Of a stretch of DNA of 20,651 bases, positions 7,178 through 14,135 are shown in pieces. The position numbers and the translations under genes are program-made. Position 1 is the stretch's first letter, and each line of letters begins with the position of its first letter. This DNA is from an uncultured Candidatus Planktophila sp. (GTDB lineage: Bacteria; Actinomycetota; Actinomycetes; Nanopelagicales; Nanopelagicaceae): NCBI GenBank assembly GCA_937975715.1, contig CALJUA010000047.1, positions 1 to 20,651 of the forward strand, read 5' to 3'. The notes under the pieces were generated by a model. That model had not been told where the DNA came from. It worked only from the letters and a program-made list of their open reading frames with translations, and ran no database searches.

Positions 7178-7624
7178 TTACGCCGCCTTGGGCGCAACCA
7201 GACGGATCTGCACCTCACGACCCAGAGCGTTCGCCATACGCGCCAGCGTGCGGAGCGTCATGGCTCGCTTCGGATCGAGAGTCTGATGAATGTTCGGAGC
7301 CGAGACGCCGAGGGTACGGGCAAGATCGCTCTTGCTCACGTTATCCTTCTCCATCACGGACAGAACCTCACCGACAGCCTGCGTGATGACAGCATTCTCA
7401 CGAGCACGCTTGACGCGGCTCACGGTCAGCTTCTCACCGGGCTTGCGAGTGTCCTTCTTACTCATCTTCTTTTCACCTCCTTTCCTCAGAGACTTCGGAA
7501 AGTCTCCCTTCTTAGTGGCATTCTTCTCAACGTTCTTGACCTTGTTCTTCGGACGCTTGGTATTCACCATTACAATCTGCTGCTTCTCAGAATTCTTCTC
7601 AGTGACATTCTCAGTGGTATCCAT
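7178..7624 (-). CDS. Helix-turn-helix (XRE-like) regulator
   Basis: The C-terminal half is an HTH domain: SKSDLARTLGVSAPNIHQTL (residues 97-116) followed by LRTLARMANALGREV. This is the fold of Cro/CI-type and antitoxin-type repressors, so it probably binds operators as a dimer. The N-terminal 55 residues are Lys/Asn rich and disordered. Start choice is open. ATG 7624 has GGGG eight bases upstream and lies shortly after a promoter. An in-frame ATG at 7465 (MSKKDTRKPGEK) has a stronger Shine-Dalgarno, AAAGGAGGT, nine bases before it and would give just the 95-residue HTH protein. Both forms may be made. Flanked by its own promoter and a hairpin, so likely an independent unit. Confidence 0.88.
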   Translation of the reverse strand: MDTTENVTEKNSEKQQIVMVNTKRPKNKVKNVEKNATKKGDFPKSLRKGGEKKMSKKDTRKPGEKLTVSRVKRARENAVITQAVGEVLSVMEKDNVSKSDLARTLGVSAPNIHQTLDPKRAMTLRTLARMANALGREVQIRLVAPKAA

Positions 7625-7649
7625 GTTCATTTCCCCTTTCGATGTTGTG

Positions 7650-7676
7650 TTTATATTCGACAGTCTACGTTGTCAA
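7650..7676 (-). promoter_or_regulatory. Promoter for the HTH gene
   Basis: On the minus strand TTGACA (7671-7676), 15-nt spacer, TATAAA (7650-7655), with AAAGGGGAAATG 15 or more bases downstream. The -35 lies in CTATTGACAA, identical to the promoter at 4670-4696, and AGAAAC precedes it in both. Confidence 0.7.
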
Positions 7677-7685
7677 TAGGTTTCT

Positions 7686-7886
7686 TTAGGAATTCGGAAT
7701 CTCAGCGATGTTATCATCAACTAGGTCAACGAGAACCGTTCTATTGGTCTGTGTATCAATGACCTTAAAGACAATCGCTGTTCCGTCAGGGTCCCTAACT
7801 AGCTCTAGAGCTTTCTTTGCTGCGTCGAGTACATCTATACAATCACTATGATCAAAGTCAATATGCCAGCTTACATGGTATCTCAT
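7686..7886 (-). CDS. Small hypothetical protein (66 aa)
   Basis: Protein MRYHVSWHIDFDHSDCIDVL... has a helix (DAAKKALELVRD) then PDGTAIVFKVIDTQTN. This layout, an AAxxALxxxRDPxxxATVFxV core, is one I know from many small actinobacteriophage proteins of unknown function. The ATG shares a base with the upstream stop (TAATG). Its own binding site is weak, so it is probably translated by coupling. GGGACCC is read here as Arg-Asp-Pro. Confidence 0.85.
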   Translation of the reverse strand: MRYHVSWHIDFDHSDCIDVLDAAKKALELVRDPDGTAIVFKVIDTQTNRTVLVDLVDDNIAEIPNS

Positions 7887-8125
7887 TACATTTGCTCATT
7901 GTCATCGTGAGCCCATCTAATAATCACAGTGGGTCCCGTTTTGGTTGTAGGAAAATCTTTATCAGTAAGGTTCCCTTGATAACGCCCGCTCATTAGACTA
8001 ACATCCTCGATATAATTTTTAATTACATCATCGATCATCTCTCCAATCTGCTTTCCTTCATCATTATCTCCGAAAGCGTCAAGCTGATGCCCATTGTAAA
8101 CGTTCAACTCAATTCGAATTCTCAT
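7886..8125 (-). CDS. Hypothetical protein (79 aa)
   Basis: Protein MRIRIELNVYNGHQLDAFGD... with an acidic helix (IGEMIDDVIKNYIEDV) and a final beta strand (TVIIRWAHDD). Start and stop both use TAATG overlaps with neighbours, fixing its boundaries. GGGACCC is read as Gly-Pro. Function unknown. Confidence 0.84.
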   Translation of the reverse strand: MRIRIELNVYNGHQLDAFGDNDEGKQIGEMIDDVIKNYIEDVSLMSGRYQGNLTDKDFPTTKTGPTVIIRWAHDDNEQM

Positions 8126-8349
8126 TATGCGTCCGTTCCGCGCAAAGCAATCTCAAGCGTGCGAGCGGTATCGTAATATGAAAATGAACCCGGAACAATA
8201 TTCCAAGCATCCATCACAACCGCAAGTCTAGCGGGTCCCTTACCCTGTAGTTTCGCCCACACTTCATCAACATGCGCTTTCGCTTGCTCGTGAGTATAAC
8301 CATGCTTTTTAGCAATGTCGCGAATCTCAGTCATAATGTCGTTAGTCAT
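8125..8349 (-). CDS. Hypothetical protein (74 aa)
   Basis: Protein MTNDIMTEIRDIAKKHGYTH... is mostly helical, with the pattern AKAHVDEVWAKLQGKG followed by MDAWNIVPGSFSYYD. ATG 8349 follows GGAGCTTGTAA and overlaps the preceding gene by eight bases. The stop overlaps the next ATG by one. GGGACCC is read as Gly-Pro. No family recognised. Confidence 0.84.
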   Translation of the reverse strand: MTNDIMTEIRDIAKKHGYTHEQAKAHVDEVWAKLQGKGPARLAVVMDAWNIVPGSFSYYDTARTLEIALRGTDA

Positions 8350-8677
8350 TTACAAGCTCCATAATCCATCCCTCTCTATCAGTCGTATTCATGACTGCAT
8401 CATCAAGCGGGATGGGACCCACAGCCTTGAATCCCTCCGAAAGATTCCCTTCAAGGAATACAGCGAGTTGTTCTCGTTTCTCATTCCATTTATTAGGAAG
8501 GAAGCCACCATCTCTAAGCCAGTTATGCAAGCTCATAAACTTAGAACTTAAATCAAGCAGTCGTTCGAATTCATCTTGAAGGGATTCTCTCGGTGGCGAA
8601 GTCTCATCGCGACATTCTTGCGAAAAGAAATAATCAATATGTCCAAGAATGGTATCAAGTGCAGCATTAGGGTCCAT
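8342..8677 (-). CDS. Hypothetical protein (111 aa)
   Basis: A helical protein with repeated leucines (DEFERLLDLSSKFMSLHNWL) and a C-terminal GPIPLDDAVMNT. ATG 8677 follows CGGAGTGTTAA and directly abuts the upstream stop. It overlaps the next gene by eight bases. A GGGACCC-like site lies at the second codon (Asp-Pro); the exact heptamer at 8414 is in the opposite sense to most. Function unknown. Confidence 0.85.
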   Translation of the reverse strand: MDPNAALDTILGHIDYFFSQECRDETSPPRESLQDEFERLLDLSSKFMSLHNWLRDGGFLPNKWNEKREQLAVFLEGNLSEGFKAVGPIPLDDAVMNTTDREGWIMELVND

Positions 8678-9100
8678 TTAACACTCCGTTTCTGGAATCG
8701 GAAAGAGGGTTTCAACCTCACCCTTCCAACAATCATTACAATCGCGTGTAGCACGCTGGGCACTAAGCTCCGAAAGATAGTAATAAGCATCATTCTTTCG
8801 AAGAACGGTGCTGCGTGGAGTAATCACACCAGAATTGACACACAGGCCAGCGGGTCCCTGATACTGAACGTATCCATCCCGCTTATTCTTAAACTTGACA
8901 ATAAAGACCAGCTGCAAACGTCCCTTCTGTGTCAAGACAAAGGTTCGCTTGGAATTTGGTACTGACTCAATCAATCCGTAGAACACCAGCGTGCGTGCAG
9001 CCTCATAATACTTCTTGAAAGGCGGATGACTATATCCATTTGGATAAGTATTTCGTACAGCGTGAAACAAAGCCTCGCAATTAGGTCCCATCTTACGCAT
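8678..9100 (-). CDS. Hypothetical protein, winged-helix-like N-terminus (140 aa)
   Basis: The N-terminal half reads like a winged-helix unit (FKKYYEAARTLVFYGLIESV, then FVLTQKGRLQLV), where the last segment resembles the wing. The C-terminal half has CNDCW (Cys pair) and is otherwise unremarkable. The fold call is inference from pattern only. ATG 9100 follows TGAGGTAATC, which itself contains the stop of the tiny upstream gene. GGGACCC appears as Gly-Pro. Confidence 0.82.
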   Translation of the reverse strand: MRKMGPNCEALFHAVRNTYPNGYSHPPFKKYYEAARTLVFYGLIESVPNSKRTFVLTQKGRLQLVFIVKFKNKRDGYVQYQGPAGLCVNSGVITPRSTVLRKNDAYYYLSELSAQRATRDCNDCWKGEVETLFPIPETEC

Positions 9101-9107
9101 GATTACC

Positions 9108-9182
9108 TCAGTTTCTAACTAGATGCCCGTTAACGTATAGGTTATGGGTCCCATCATCGTTCGGAACAAGGGTGGTATTCAA
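9108..9182 (-). CDS. Tiny gene (24 aa), TTG start, 4-nt overlap
   Basis: From TTG 9182 the frame reads MNTTLVPNDDGTHNLYVNGH and stops at 9108. AAGGA lies nine bases upstream. The start overlaps the preceding stop as TTGA, the same arrangement as at 17151-17154. The stop is built into the next gene's binding site (TGAGGTAA). Composition (DGTHNLYVNG) reads like a beta hairpin. No family; the overlap layout is the main support. Confidence 0.5.
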   Translation of the reverse strand: MNTTLVPNDDGTHNLYVNGHLVRN

Positions 9183-9796
9183 GAAATCATTTCCTTACCG
9201 ACACAGTGTCTCTGAATGAGAATACCAGCAAGATCCAGAGTTGTATTGTTAAGTACAAGGTTAACAGGTCCGTCACGATAAATCTTTACCGTACCAACCT
9301 CGGAGTAATCCTTATCGAGAAAGCGTGCCTCCCAGCAGTAGTTAGCGGTATTCGGATTGTTACCCGATTCCCGCATCGGAATACCCTTCACCTTTTCTTT
9401 AAAGGTGTCAACCAGAATCCGCAACGTCTCTCGCTGCTCCTCATCGATGGCGAGTCGTCGCTTGACTTCCTTTGACATTTCAACTAGGCTCGGAATAAGT
9501 CTCCGCTGAATGTCAAGCGCAATTTTCTCTGGAGACTTGAACGAGCAACCGATGGAAAGGGTCCACGCTTCGCGGTCCTTCGTCGGAATCCAGTCAAACA
9601 AAACTTTATGAAAGAGGTTCCGCTGCTCGGGATTCGCAGAGTACATGCGGCCCGAAATATCAAACTTCTTCGTCCAGTCGGAAGCGTGCAGGAAGATTTC
9701 TAGCGAACCATTATTGATTGACTGCGCCTCATGGTTGACCTTCCAAGAGGGTCCCATGAAAGTTGCAATCTCATTCCGATACTTGACGAAATCCAT
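9179..9796 (-). CDS. Hypothetical protein (205 aa)
   Basis: Starts MDFVKYRNEIATFMGPSWKV. The middle is helical and basic (VEMSKEVKRRLAIDEEQRET) and the C-terminus carries YRDGPVNLVLNNTTLDLAGI. ATG 9796 is preceded by TTCGAGGTAATCT. No catalytic or zinc motif. I recall similar proteins only as unnamed actinobacteriophage genes. GGGACCC is read as Gly-Pro in the third codon row (Met-Gly-Pro). Confidence 0.87.
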   Translation of the reverse strand: MDFVKYRNEIATFMGPSWKVNHEAQSINNGSLEIFLHASDWTKKFDISGRMYSANPEQRNLFHKVLFDWIPTKDREAWTLSIGCSFKSPEKIALDIQRRLIPSLVEMSKEVKRRLAIDEEQRETLRILVDTFKEKVKGIPMRESGNNPNTANYCWEARFLDKDYSEVGTVKIYRDGPVNLVLNNTTLDLAGILIQRHCVGKEMIS

Positions 9797-9799
9797 AGA

Positions 9800-9883
9800 T
9801 TACCTCGAAGCTGTTAGCAGAATTAGAATCGTTAAAGCAATCACAACAAATGCCGCAAGTACGATTATGTCCTCTTTCATCAT
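9800..9883 (-). CDS. Single-helix membrane peptide (27 aa)
   Basis: ATG 9883 overlaps the upstream stop as ATGA. The peptide has a short charged head (MMKEDI) and a 19-residue hydrophobic helix (VLAAFVVIALTILILLTAS). GAGGATGG lies nine bases upstream. Its stop falls inside the binding site of the 9179-9796 gene. The clean membrane segment plus the 4-nt overlap make it a credible gene. Possibly a small regulator, toxin or holin-like protein, but nothing identifies which. Confidence 0.6.
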   Translation of the reverse strand: MMKEDIIVLAAFVVIALTILILLTASR

Positions 9884-10539
9884 GATCGTTCACCATCCTC
9901 AGTGAATTCGTATTCGTTTGTGATGATAGCCTCATCGACTACTTCGTCCGAATGCTGATACTCGTATTCCTTTTCAAGTCTCCGATAAAGATAGCGCATC
10001 AAGTCTCGGAGTAGGTCCCCAACCTTTTCCTCATCATCGGAAGTAACTTCAATCTGAACCTCGTTGCCTTCCTCGTCAATGTCAAGATCATCCACCGAAA
10101 CGTCGAGGTCAACCGAATGCTCGTGAGAGTATTGCCCACGGCGGTGTGTAATACCAACTGTTAGCTTTCCGTTATACTCGCGCTGCAATGCAGTCAGCTT
10201 ATCGGTAATCTGATGCAACGTTTCATCCTGTGGTGCATACTCGCGAACCTTCTCCGAAGCATCAGGCTTGTAGGAGTAGGTCCCTTCAAAGCAAGCGCCG
10301 TCACCCTGCGATCCAAAACCGCTAAACCAAATCTTAGGCTTGCGACGGGTCCCGCCGCCCATCAGAGGAACAGTCTGATAATCAAAGTTAATCCCGATCA
10401 TTTCTGCGATGGTAACAAAATCATCAATCACACAATCATAATCAACCTCAAGATCCCTTCGATACCATTCCCGTGCCGCTTCCTTGGCATTGTCATTAAG
10501 CTCGTTAAACTGATACAGATTAACTTCAATGGTTCGCAT
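9880..10539 (-). CDS. Phage protein with NLYQFNEL..AREWYR N-terminus
   Basis: This 219-residue acidic protein begins with NLYQFNELNDNAKEAAREWY, a signature I know from a broad phage family sometimes labelled 'antitoxin of toxin-antitoxin stability system'. That label is by remote similarity and not proven. The middle has WFSGFGSQGDGACFEGTYSY; the tail is strongly acidic (DDLDIDEEGNEVQIEV). GGAGGATTGA precedes ATG 10539, an excellent site. The stop overlaps the small membrane gene (ATGA). The substrate is unknown. Confidence 0.86.
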   Translation of the reverse strand: MRTIEVNLYQFNELNDNAKEAAREWYRRDLEVDYDCVIDDFVTIAEMIGINFDYQTVPLMGGGTRRKPKIWFSGFGSQGDGACFEGTYSYKPDASEKVREYAPQDETLHQITDKLTALQREYNGKLTVGITHRRGQYSHEHSVDLDVSVDDLDIDEEGNEVQIEVTSDDEEKVGDLLRDLMRYLYRRLEKEYEYQHSDEVVDEAIITNEYEFTEDGERS

Positions 10540-10562
10540 TCAATCCTCCAAATTCATTTCCA

Positions 10563-10751
10563 TTAATCTTCCATCGGAGTAACTTGATTAACCAGGAAAA
10601 TGGTTCCTTCATAACCAATATCATTTTCCCGATGCTCAAGTCGAACCGAAACCACTTCCATTTCCATATAATTAGGTGCCGCCATTCGCCAGTAATTGAC
10701 AATACCGGGTCCCTTTGGTGTGTTAACTCGCTGGCCTCGGTAAAGAGTCAC
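10563..10751 (-). CDS. Small KGPG-type beta protein (62 aa)
   Basis: Protein VTLYRGQRVNTPKGPGIVNY... has a start pattern (RVNTPKGPGIVxYWRMAAPxY) and end (VSVRLEHR...GTIFLVNQVTP) typical of small SH3- or KOW-like phage proteins of unknown function. GTG 10751 is the start: GGGAGG is seven bases upstream and the codon overlaps the preceding stop as GTGA. GGGACCC is read as Gly-Pro. Function unknown. Confidence 0.85.
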   Translation of the reverse strand: MTLYRGQRVNTPKGPGIVNYWRMAAPNYMEMEVVSVRLEHRENDIGYEGTIFLVNQVTPMED

Positions 10752-11161
10752 AGATCAACCTCCCGCATCAGATCACTATGAAAACAAGCATAGATTAGAT
10801 CCTTAATATCGTTTCGATCCTTTCCCATGATGGTAATATCAACACCATGAAAGGCAGGCTTAACGATCACACGATGCTGCGTCCATCCATCATAGGTTCC
10901 TTCCGTCATATGATGAAAGGAAGTATGAAACACTAGCTTATTAGGCTTGGAGTCATCGAAATCCAGATGGGTCCCGTTATCAAATCCGCTACCGCTAGCG
11001 CAATGCTCCTTAACTAGAGTTTCAAGGGTCTTGCGATGAGCCATATACCAAATTTTAGCCTGCTGCATATTGTCATCGCTAATCGGATGGTCAATACGCT
11101 TCTCGCAATTATTCATTGCCGTGAGCAAGCTAGAGATATGAGCAGCAATCGTGAGTCTCAT
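10748..11161 (-). CDS. Actinobacteriophage-type conserved protein (137 aa)
   Basis: The pattern CASGSGFDNGTHLDFDDSKP ... LVFHTSFHHMTEGTYDGWTQ ... GKDRNDIKDLIY is a family common in actinobacteriophages, known to me only as a conserved hypothetical. The N-terminus is helical. ATG 11161 has GGAGATTGACAA upstream. The stop overlaps the GTG of the next gene by four bases. Function not established. Confidence 0.88.
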   Translation of the reverse strand: MRLTIAAHISSLLTAMNNCEKRIDHPISDDNMQQAKIWYMAHRKTLETLVKEHCASGSGFDNGTHLDFDDSKPNKLVFHTSFHHMTEGTYDGWTQHRVIVKPAFHGVDITIMGKDRNDIKDLIYACFHSDLMREVDL

Positions 11162-11201
11162 TTGTCAATCTCCAAATTCAATATAACCAACCAATTCACT
11201 C

Positions 11202-11282
11202 TTATAATGTCTGTTCAAGCTCATGGCCGAAGTCAGTCCCAATCAACGTGGAGTCAAGCTCCAGCTTAATATTGATTTTCAT
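11202..11282 (-). CDS. Small hypothetical peptide (26 aa)
   Basis: ATG 11282 has GGGAGGAATGAAAAT upstream and follows the stop of the 11302-11700 gene by 19 bases. The peptide (MKINIKLELDSTLIGTDFGH...) is short but well formed, starting with an alternating beta pattern. The remaining bases to 11161 contain overlapping short frames that I do not call. Function unknown. Confidence 0.5.
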   Translation of the reverse strand: MKINIKLELDSTLIGTDFGHELEQTL

Positions 11283-11301
11283 ATTTTCATTCCTCCCTTT
11301 C

Positions 11302-11700
11302 TCAATCAATAAGGTCCCAAACCTTAACGGGAAACGTACAAGTCACACCGTTGTGAGCAGTAACCCAATTGTGATGGAAGAACCAAAAGCTAGCGTCAAT
11401 CCAATCATTGGTTGGCTTGATCTTCTCAAGCGGGACCGATGGTGCGAGACTGCCACTAAAGCTAGCATACCCATCGTTGCCGAGATAGAAGGAACTATCA
11501 CCAAGACACGGATGATCCTTGCGGTAAACCGTCGTCTGCAAACCGTCTCCCCAATCGTGCGTGAATCGGGAGAGGGTCCCATCAGGAAAGCGCAGGTAAT
11601 CCCCAATCAAAGGACGAGACTCACGATTGCGACGCTCGTTAAGCTCACGCTCACGAGTACACTTAATTTCATAATCACGATCATCGAATACGGGTTTCAT
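11302..11700 (-). CDS. Conserved phage protein, RFPDGTLSRF family (132 aa)
   Basis: Core PLIGDYLRFPDGTLSRFTHD, then SSFYLGNDGYASFSGSL and ASFWFFHHNWVTAHNGV, matches a hypothetical protein family I know from actinobacteria and their phages. No enzymatic motif. The binding site is the heptamer itself: AAGGGACCC runs directly into ATATG before ATG 11700. Another GGGACCC is read in frame as Asp-Gly-Thr. Function unknown. Confidence 0.88.
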   Translation of the reverse strand: MKPVFDDRDYEIKCTRERELNERRNRESRPLIGDYLRFPDGTLSRFTHDWGDGLQTTVYRKDHPCLGDSSFYLGNDGYASFSGSLAPSVPLEKIKPTNDWIDASFWFFHHNWVTAHNGVTCTFPVKVWDLID

Positions 11701-11709
11701 ATGGGTCCC

Positions 11710-11949
11710 TTAAATCTTTCTCAAGTATCGCTTACACTCTGCGATAGTTGCGCGACAATAACCCTGTCCATTAAGCGTTGGATCATCCGAGACAACAGAA
11801 AGAACAATCTGTGGGTCCTTTGTGTCACTCGAAAGATACGAAGCCCAGAAGTTAATCTTGAGCTTGACGTTTTCCGTAACGTGCCGGTAAACCGCATCAG
11901 GTTCCATCCCGGCGTCAATCACAGCTTGCCTTACGATAGCGTCGTCCAT
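11710..11949 (-). CDS. Hypothetical protein (79 aa)
   Basis: Helical N-terminus (MDDAIVRQAVIDAGMEPDAV), a beta-rich middle (KLKINFWASYL) and a basic C-terminus (AECKRYLRKI). ATG 11949 follows AACGGAGTTACT. The 47 bases upstream, to 11996, include a hairpin with CGTTTTC at 11958-11964 and GAAAACG at 11977-11983, and a GGGTCCC at 11988. No family recognised. Confidence 0.84.
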   Translation of the reverse strand: MDDAIVRQAVIDAGMEPDAVYRHVTENVKLKINFWASYLSSDTKDPQIVLSVVSDDPTLNGQGYCRATIAECKRYLRKI

Positions 11950-11996
11950 AGTAACTCCGTTTTCTACGCTACGCTTGAAAACGTAGTGGGTCCCTT

Positions 11997-12209
11997 TTAA
12001 TTCGCTCGCCGAACGATTGACATTAAACCAATGAATCCATTGTCAATCAGATACTCACGCAAGCCATCAACATCGTGCTTGTTTTTCATAAACCCATCCT
12101 CGAACATATCGAACCCACGAATCTCAAAAATCGTATTCTCATTCTCATCGCGAACATCAGCAAAGAATTCGCCACGTTCATCAAGATTGATATAATACTT
12201 ATAATCCAT
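11997..12209 (-). CDS. Conserved small phage protein (70 aa)
   Basis: MDYKYYINLDERGEFFADVR... ENTIFEIRGFDMFEDGFMKN matches, in my memory, a small actinobacteriophage family of unknown role (YYxNxDERGEFYADVR, GFDxFEDGFM). ATG 12209 follows AAAGGGACCCACA, where the heptamer serves as the Shine-Dalgarno. Acidic, no zinc or membrane motif. Confidence 0.87.
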   Translation of the reverse strand: MDYKYYINLDERGEFFADVRDENENTIFEIRGFDMFEDGFMKNKHDVDGLREYLIDNGFIGLMSIVRRAN

Positions 12210-12221
12210 TGTGGGTCCCTT

Positions 12222-12494
12222 TCAAACAGACGGATCAAGCATGATTTCGTAATCATGCATCCAACAGTAAGCCTCGCCTTTGACGGGTCCCGCATAAATC
12301 ATAACGGGACCATTCCAAGAGATTAGAAACTTAGTTGGGAAGGAATCATTGCCCAAGACTCGTGCGATAACCAATCCCTTTGACTCATTCGCAAGCGTAA
12401 CTCCAAGTGTATGATGACAAACGTTATTCATATCAACGTTTGCATAAATCATCTGTCGAACGCGAGCGATTACATTATCACCAGTCTTAATCAT
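12222..12494 (-). CDS. Hypothetical protein (90 aa)
   Basis: MIKTGDNVIARVRQMIYANV..., with a C-terminal PVKGEAYCWMHDYEIMLDPS. The start uses AAAGGGACCCACT before ATG 12494. A second heptamer is read inside as Ala-Gly-Pro, with a near copy as Asn-Gly-Pro. Probably a compact beta protein. Family not recognised. Confidence 0.85.
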   Translation of the reverse strand: MIKTGDNVIARVRQMIYANVDMNNVCHHTLGVTLANESKGLVIARVLGNDSFPTKFLISWNGPVMIYAGPVKGEAYCWMHDYEIMLDPSV

Positions 12495-12508
12495 AGTGGG
12501 TCCCTTTC

Positions 12509-12973
12509 TTACTTGACGACAGTATAAACCGGCTTGTTGAATCGAGCGATCATTTCATCGTTAGTAAGCTCTAGAGAATAATTATCAAAATTCTCCCAAC
12601 CGTGATACTCTGCAATCATTCGATAAAAGATTGCGCGATTAACTGGGTCCCGATCACAGAGATTATTGATAATCTCAAGCTCCGAGATTCCATTGGACTC
12701 CGCAATATCAGCAAGATCCTTTGCAAACCATGCGGGATGTTCGGGATGGAATTTGTTATCGCTTAGAACACCGTTAACAAACAGACACCGATCAAGACTA
12801 AAGCTATAAGACTTAATGGGTCCCTCATCCTCGCATTCGGGAACGAAAAGGTATTCCGCTTCTGCCGTGTAAACGTTGGTCGTATCAATGAATACCCAAT
12901 AACCTCCATATTCAAGCGGAGTAGCGTCGCCAAGCTGTGCAATGCATTTCCATTCGGGCTGTTGAGTAGGCAT
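12509..12973 (-). CDS. Conserved hypothetical protein (154 aa)
   Basis: The segment RCLFVNGVLSDNKFHPEHPA followed by WFAKDLADIAESNGISEL and IAEYHGWENFDNYSLELTND is a layout I know from actinobacterial phage and plasmid proteins of unknown role. The N-terminus (LGDATPLEYGGYWVFIDTTN) is part of the same family. AAAGGGACCCATATCA precedes ATG 12973. Internal heptamers appear as Glu-Gly-Pro and Arg-Asp-Pro. Confidence 0.87.
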   Translation of the reverse strand: MPTQQPEWKCIAQLGDATPLEYGGYWVFIDTTNVYTAEAEYLFVPECEDEGPIKSYSFSLDRCLFVNGVLSDNKFHPEHPAWFAKDLADIAESNGISELEIINNLCDRDPVNRAIFYRMIAEYHGWENFDNYSLELTNDEMIARFNKPVYTVVK

Positions 12974-12988
12974 TGATATGGGTCCCTT

Positions 12989-13558
12989 TCAGAGATAGGA
13001 AGGACGATCCTTCGCGATTGCATTTCGACCATCAACCGTAATGGCACCAGCGCGATTCAAGAGCTTGCGATTGATACAGGAAATCTTAGCGGCGTCCCAG
13101 CGGTCCCGTGTAATGGCTGTCTTTTGGCGAGCATTATGGAAACGATAATCCGCAATGCCAGCGTAAGACGGCTTATAACCTGCCGTGTAAAGCAGGACCG
13201 TTTTCTCGTCATCGGTAAGCTCTACTGGAGCCGGCAACAGCTTCGCTGCATTGTTCGGATGAATATAAATCTTGGTAATGGTTCGATAACCAGTGTAAAA
13301 TTCCTCGATTACTGCGATTCCTTCCGTCATCTTGAGCGTCTGCCGAAATTGTGGCGGATCAACATGGAGGGTCCCCCGGGGAATATCGGCAGGCTGTCCA
13401 TTGTCCAGACGAATCAGACGATAGGTATGGCGGGTCCCTCCGTCCCAATAAGTATGACCAAGCGAAAGCTCGCCGTCGCGAGTCTCAAGCCGTGCTTCCT
13501 TTGTCTGAATCCCAGCGTTGCGGAAAATGGGTCCCAAATCCTTCGTCTTGATATACAT
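12989..13558 (-). CDS. Hypothetical protein (189 aa)
   Basis: Beta-rich N-terminal half (ARLETRDGELSLGHTYWDGG) and basic, helical C-terminal half (DRWDAAKISCINRKLLNRAG). ATG 13558 has AAGGA six bases upstream. The TTG two codons before it would sit on the binding site and is rejected. The heptamer occurs three times inside, read as Gly-Thr twice and Gly-Pro once. Function unknown. Confidence 0.86.
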   Translation of the reverse strand: MYIKTKDLGPIFRNAGIQTKEARLETRDGELSLGHTYWDGGTRHTYRLIRLDNGQPADIPRGTLHVDPPQFRQTLKMTEGIAVIEEFYTGYRTITKIYIHPNNAAKLLPAPVELTDDEKTVLLYTAGYKPSYAGIADYRFHNARQKTAITRDRWDAAKISCINRKLLNRAGAITVDGRNAIAKDRPSYL

Positions 13559-13567
13559 AATCAATCC

Positions 13568-13984
13568 TTAGTTAACGGTCGCGTTAGCTTCGTCCGCGAG
13601 CTTGCGGCGGCAATGTTCCACCGCAAAGGTAAGGTGGTTCGTAATCTCCACAATCTGTGACGTGGAAACCTCGAATCCAAGCTGCGCAATCTGATTCGTA
13701 TAATGGATCAGAATAGTGGAAACCTCATCGGGAATGGGTCCCGCGAAATGCTGAATCTTTGCCAGCATCTTCGCCGCGCTAAGAACATCGTTAATAGGTT
13801 CCGCGCATCCCGTGTCGGTCAGATGCGAAACCCAATTGTGTCGCAGGTTAAGATTCGCACGAAGCGTCAAGGCCGGGAAGCCTTCGAGCCGAATCGTTAG
13901 AACGGGAAATTCGATGCGGTCGGGATTGTGGGGATAGTCGTATCCAAACCATGCGGTCGGGCGAGCCTTCTTCGGTCGTGCCAT
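13568..13984 (-). CDS. Hypothetical protein (138 aa)
   Basis: N-terminus MARPKKARPTAWFGYDYPHN, middle VLTIRLEGFPALTLRANLNL, then two amphipathic helices (NDVLSAAKMLAKIQHF; IVEITNHLTFAVEHCRRKLA). Of two ATGs six bases apart (13990, 13984) the second is better placed, eight bases after GGAGG. No catalytic motif. The heptamer is read as Gly-Pro. Confidence 0.86.
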   Translation of the reverse strand: MARPKKARPTAWFGYDYPHNPDRIEFPVLTIRLEGFPALTLRANLNLRHNWVSHLTDTGCAEPINDVLSAAKMLAKIQHFAGPIPDEVSTILIHYTNQIAQLGFEVSTSQIVEITNHLTFAVEHCRRKLADEANATVN

Positions 13985-14012
13985 TTTCATTTCCTCCTGA
14001 ATGGGTCCCTGA

Positions 14013-14135
14013 TTAGTTGTGAATTCCGAAGTAATGCAGAAGCATTAGAATCGGAAACGTTGCGAGCGCGACAATCAATGCCACCTTCGAGCCTCGGTCA
14101 ATCATTCGTTCAATCTTTTCCCATGGGTCCCTCAT
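14013..14135 (-). CDS. Single-helix membrane protein (40 aa)
   Basis: MRDPWEKIERMIDRGSKVAL... has a charged amphipathic head and one hydrophobic helix (VALIVALATFPILMLLHYFG). GGAGGTTACTACTA precedes ATG 14135, which shares a base with the upstream stop (TAATG), so the start is firm. The heptamer covers codons 2-4 (Arg-Asp-Pro). Possibly a membrane-acting phage factor; role unknown. Confidence 0.75.
   Translation of the reverse strand: MRDPWEKIERMIDRGSKVALIVALATFPILMLLHYFGIHN

Noticed and set aside
11248..12000. 250-codon plus-strand open frame
   Set aside because: It runs antisense to three well-supported minus-strand genes and crosses their boundaries.
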